Shown here in pieces: positions 62,575 to 64,000 of a DNA stretch of 64,000 nt; the first letter of the stretch is position 1, and every line of letters begins with the position of its first letter. Made by a program: the position numbers and the translations under genes. Below the pieces are notes generated by a model that saw only the letters and a program-made list of their open reading frames with translations, had not been told where the DNA came from and made no database searches. The stretch is from Clostridiales bacterium S5-A14a (GTDB lineage Bacteria; Bacillota; Clostridia; Peptostreptococcales; Anaerovoracaceae), in the NCBI GenBank assembly GCA_000758905.1, contig JRNA01000019.1, forward strand, positions 21,234 to 85,233. The letters are read 5' to 3'.

Positions 62575-63192
62575 TTGATAGAAAGTAGACCTGAGTTTGA
62601 TAAAATTACATCGTTTGATGAATTTAGTAAATACTATTGGTATCGTGAAGAACTTTCACAGATATGCAAGTCATTAGGATTAGAATATAGAGGTATAAAA
62701 CAAGAACTCAATTATATTATTGAGCAGTATTTTAAGGGTAATTTGATTAAAAAGTCATCAATAAAAAATGAAAAGAAAAAAGTGGAAACTATTACCTTAG
62801 ATATGCCATTACTTGAATGTGGGTTCTCCTTTAACACACAATTTAGAGAATATTTCTCAATTTTAACAGATGTTTCACCATTTAAATTTACTGCTGATAT
62901 GGCTACTGCTTGGAGAAAAGTAAAAAGCGAAAATGATTTGAGTTTTACAATTCAAGATATGCTGAAAGTTTACTATGGAAAATCAGATTATGCCAAGTAT
63001 GATAATTCGGTTTGTCAATGGAATCAATTTTTAAAGGATTTCTGTGCAGATGAAAATAGTTGCAACTATTCAAATAAATTAAAAGTAGCTTCCATTCTTT
63101 GGAAAGAAGTTAGAAATTCAAGAAATGAAAAAATTTATTCAAAGAATCTTTTGACTGAATATACTTATAAAATAAAAGAGTATTGCAAGTAG
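62575..63192 (+). CDS. SAP-domain / DUF6434-like protein
   Basis: 205 residues; TTG start with GAGGAGA before it. The N-terminal 50 residues (SFDEFSKYYWYREELSQICKSLGLEYRGIKQELNYIIEQYFKG) look like the SAP-type helix-turn-helix fold, a nucleic acid-binding domain. The rest contains FNTQFREYFSILTD, as in DUF6434/SAP proteins of Firmicutes. Next to the NTF2-like gene (12-base gap), so perhaps a pair. Confidence 0.65.
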   Translation: MIESRPEFDKITSFDEFSKYYWYREELSQICKSLGLEYRGIKQELNYIIEQYFKGNLIKKSSIKNEKKKVETITLDMPLLECGFSFNTQFREYFSILTDVSPFKFTADMATAWRKVKSENDLSFTIQDMLKVYYGKSDYAKYDNSVCQWNQFLKDFCADENSCNYSNKLKVASILWKEVRNSRNEKIYSKNLLTEYTYKIKEYCK

Positions 63193-63238
63193 GATATTTT
63201 CAGCTTGCTAAACTAACAATTTAATAAAAGCTAACACG

Positions 63239-63272
63239 AAAACAGTAAATCAAAAAAGGTTTACTGTTTTTT
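63239..63272 (+). terminator. Terminator before tnpW
   Basis: AAACAGTAAA and TTTACTGTTT pair over a 10-base loop and continue into TTTC. Confidence 0.7.
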
Positions 63273-63300
63273 CTTTGTCTAAAAACGGAAAGGAGGACTT

Positions 63301-63465
63301 ATGGAAGAAGAGAAAAGAGAAATAAAAGCACCACCTAATAAACAGTTAATTATGGATATTGGAAAGACAAAATACACTGTAAATCTATATTTCAAGCAAG
63401 GAACAGGTGAAACATATAAGGATAAAATCTTAAAGCTACTCAAAAGAGAAACAGAGAAGATATAA
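63301..63465 (+). CDS. tnpW: TnpW-like transposon protein
   Basis: A 54-residue frame beginning MEEEKREIKAPPNKQL, with KYTVNLYFKQGTGETYKDKILKLL in the centre. This matches the small TnpW protein named from Tn4451. AAAGGAGGACTT is just before the ATG. It is the last gene before the right junction of the element. Function unproven. Confidence 0.7.
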   Translation: MEEEKREIKAPPNKQLIMDIGKTKYTVNLYFKQGTGETYKDKILKLLKRETEKI

Positions 63466-63512
63466 ATTTGTCAAAGAAATTTTGTTTATGTCCTTGACAA
63501 ATCTTCCCAAAA

Positions 63513-64000
63513 GGAACAATAGTTCTTGAGTGTGGAAAGATGCTTGAAGATAATGGATATGAGATTAAAATTCTAAATACCATAAACTTCAAAAAGTCTA
63601 TGAAGTACAATCCATTCGCATATATCCGTTCTGAGAAAGATATTTTAAAACTCGTTCAGACAATCATCGCAAACACGAAGGGCGAGGGAGAAAAAGCGGG
63701 TGAAGATTTTTGGGTGAAAGCTGAGAAGCTCTACTATACGGCACTTATCGGCTACATCTGGTATGAGGCTCCAAGAGAAGAAAAGAACTTTGCAACACTA
63801 CTTGATATGATAGACGCTTCAGAGGTAAGAGAAGATGATGAAACCTACATGAATCCGATTGATAGACTCTTTGAAGCACTTGAGAAAAGAGAACCGACAC
63901 ACTTTGCGGTGAAGCAATATAAAAAGTACAAATTGGCTGCTGGAGTAATAGAATTAAGGAGAACACTTAATCACTGTTTTAGTGAAATATGTACTTCTTA
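63513..64000 (+). pseudogene. VirD4/TraG coupling protein, continuation (interrupted again)
   Basis: In frame from GGA at 63513: GTIVLECGKMLEDNGYEI, then NTINFKKSMKYNPFAYI, then DFWVKAEKLYYTALIGYI, REDDETYMNPIDRLFEAL and HFAVKQYKKYKLAAG. This is the middle of VirD4, continuous with residue 186 before the insert. After KLAAG (63944) the sequence no longer resembles VirD4 (usual continuation KTAKSIL), although it stays open to the window end. Another GGA sits at that point, so a second insertion probably begins there. No start codon belongs to this half. Confidence 0.82.

Larger units (their letters stand above)
54027..63514 (+). mobile_element. ~9.5-kb integrative mobilizable element inserted in virD4
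   Basis: Both junctions carry AAAGGA, once in the left flank at 54024-54029 and again at 63510-63515; the left and right nine-base flanks differ by one base. This suits a large serine recombinase using a GG core. Between them lie the recombinase gene at the left end, cargo with a MATE exporter, a MobQ-type relaxase and oriT candidate, and TnpW at the right end. Fusing the flanks would restore an uninterrupted VirD4 reading frame (VTDPKG-TIVLECGKML). Confidence 0.85.
50841..64000 (+). mobile_element. Left part of a Tn1549-like ICE at the 3' end of rlmD
   Basis: From the end of rlmD, the gene order is small membrane protein, RepA-type initiator, DnaC-like ATPase, PcfB and VirD4, all on the plus strand with ATGA or TTGA overlaps. 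This is the order of the Tn1549/CTn2 group of integrative conjugative elements. The 3' end of the rRNA methyltransferase gene is a known integration site for ICEs in Firmicutes. The exact left end is not defined here and the right part is beyond the window, including transfer genes and probably the integrase. A second element is nested in virD4. Confidence 0.75.

Noticed and set aside
54027..63514. Long terminal inverted repeats on the mobilizable element
   Set aside because: Only a short GGACA match near each end at different distances; not enough to call repeats.
63945..64000. Group II intron or intein in virD4
   Set aside because: The start lacks GTGCG and the codons do not begin with Cys or Ser; a serine-recombinase insertion at GGA fits better.

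Overview
The window is a contiguous piece of a low-GC, Gram-positive, anaerobic Clostridia-type chromosome. The evidence is AGGAGG-type ribosome sites, a pyruvate:ferredoxin oxidoreductase, a V-type ATPase, a complete D-alanylation (dlt) operon, a clostridial murB-PHP-rapZ...whiA block, and scattered parts of an amino-acid-fermenting lifestyle (3-keto-5-aminohexanoate cleavage enzyme, short-chain fatty acid transporter, D-serine ammonia-lyase). A member of the asaccharolytic Eubacterium/Mogibacterium (Anaerovoracaceae) type would fit, but that placement is inference.

Layout. 1-5.9 kb: accessory/defence region with an ADP-ribosylglycohydrolase, a type I restriction HsdR, a DUF4268 nuclease-like protein, two small unknown genes, one orphan type I-E-like CRISPR repeat and the tail of a sortase-anchored surface protein. 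5.9-7.4 kb: a secreted or anchored Lys/Glu-rich protein and an IS200-type insertion sequence. 7.4-22.6 kb: housekeeping genes: class I ribonucleotide reductase nrdA-nrdB behind paired NrdR-like boxes, tRNA-Ala(GGC), a cytidylate kinase-like protein, metG, tatD (apparently with an ATT start codon), a thermonuclease, an EamA permease, a lipoprotein and nifJ. 22.7-35.6 kb: an NhaC-family antiporter with a near-perfect sigma-54 promoter, divergent from a sigma-54 activator whose sensory domain looks like the lysine-fermentation enzyme L-erythro-3,5-diaminohexanoate dehydrogenase; then dsdA, an AI-2E permease, murB, a PHP protein, rapZ, kce (where yvcK is expected), whiA and atoE. 35.7-44.5 kb: a nine-gene V-ATPase operon whose K subunit keeps the residues that bind Na+ in Enterococcus hirae. 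44.6-49.3 kb: a candidate 109-nt structured RNA, then dltA-B-C-D with dltX at the unusual downstream end. 49.3-50.8 kb: rlmD with a five-copy 18-bp repeat insertion.

50.8-64 kb: the left end of a Tn1549-like integrative conjugative element (ICE) that begins at the 3' end of rlmD: small membrane protein, RepA-type initiator, DnaC-like ATPase, PcfB and the VirD4 coupling protein. virD4 is interrupted just after its Walker A region by a ~9.5-kb mobilizable element. That element carries a large serine recombinase, a PadR-HEAT-unknown cassette, a MATE efflux gene behind a leader peptide and terminators, a sigma-like protein, DUF3847, a MobQ-type relaxase with a candidate oriT, NTF2-like and SAP proteins, and TnpW. 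virD4 resumes on the far side, then diverges again 57 bases before the window ends, suggesting a second insertion.

How the parts connect: Na+/H+ exchange, the predicted Na+ V-ATPase, PFOR and the fatty-acid exporter fit a fermenter with a sodium cycle. The sigma-54 regulator with an enzyme-like sensor and its divergent transporter promoter form the most unusual regulatory unit here, and the nested mobile elements at the right end the most unusual genome structure.
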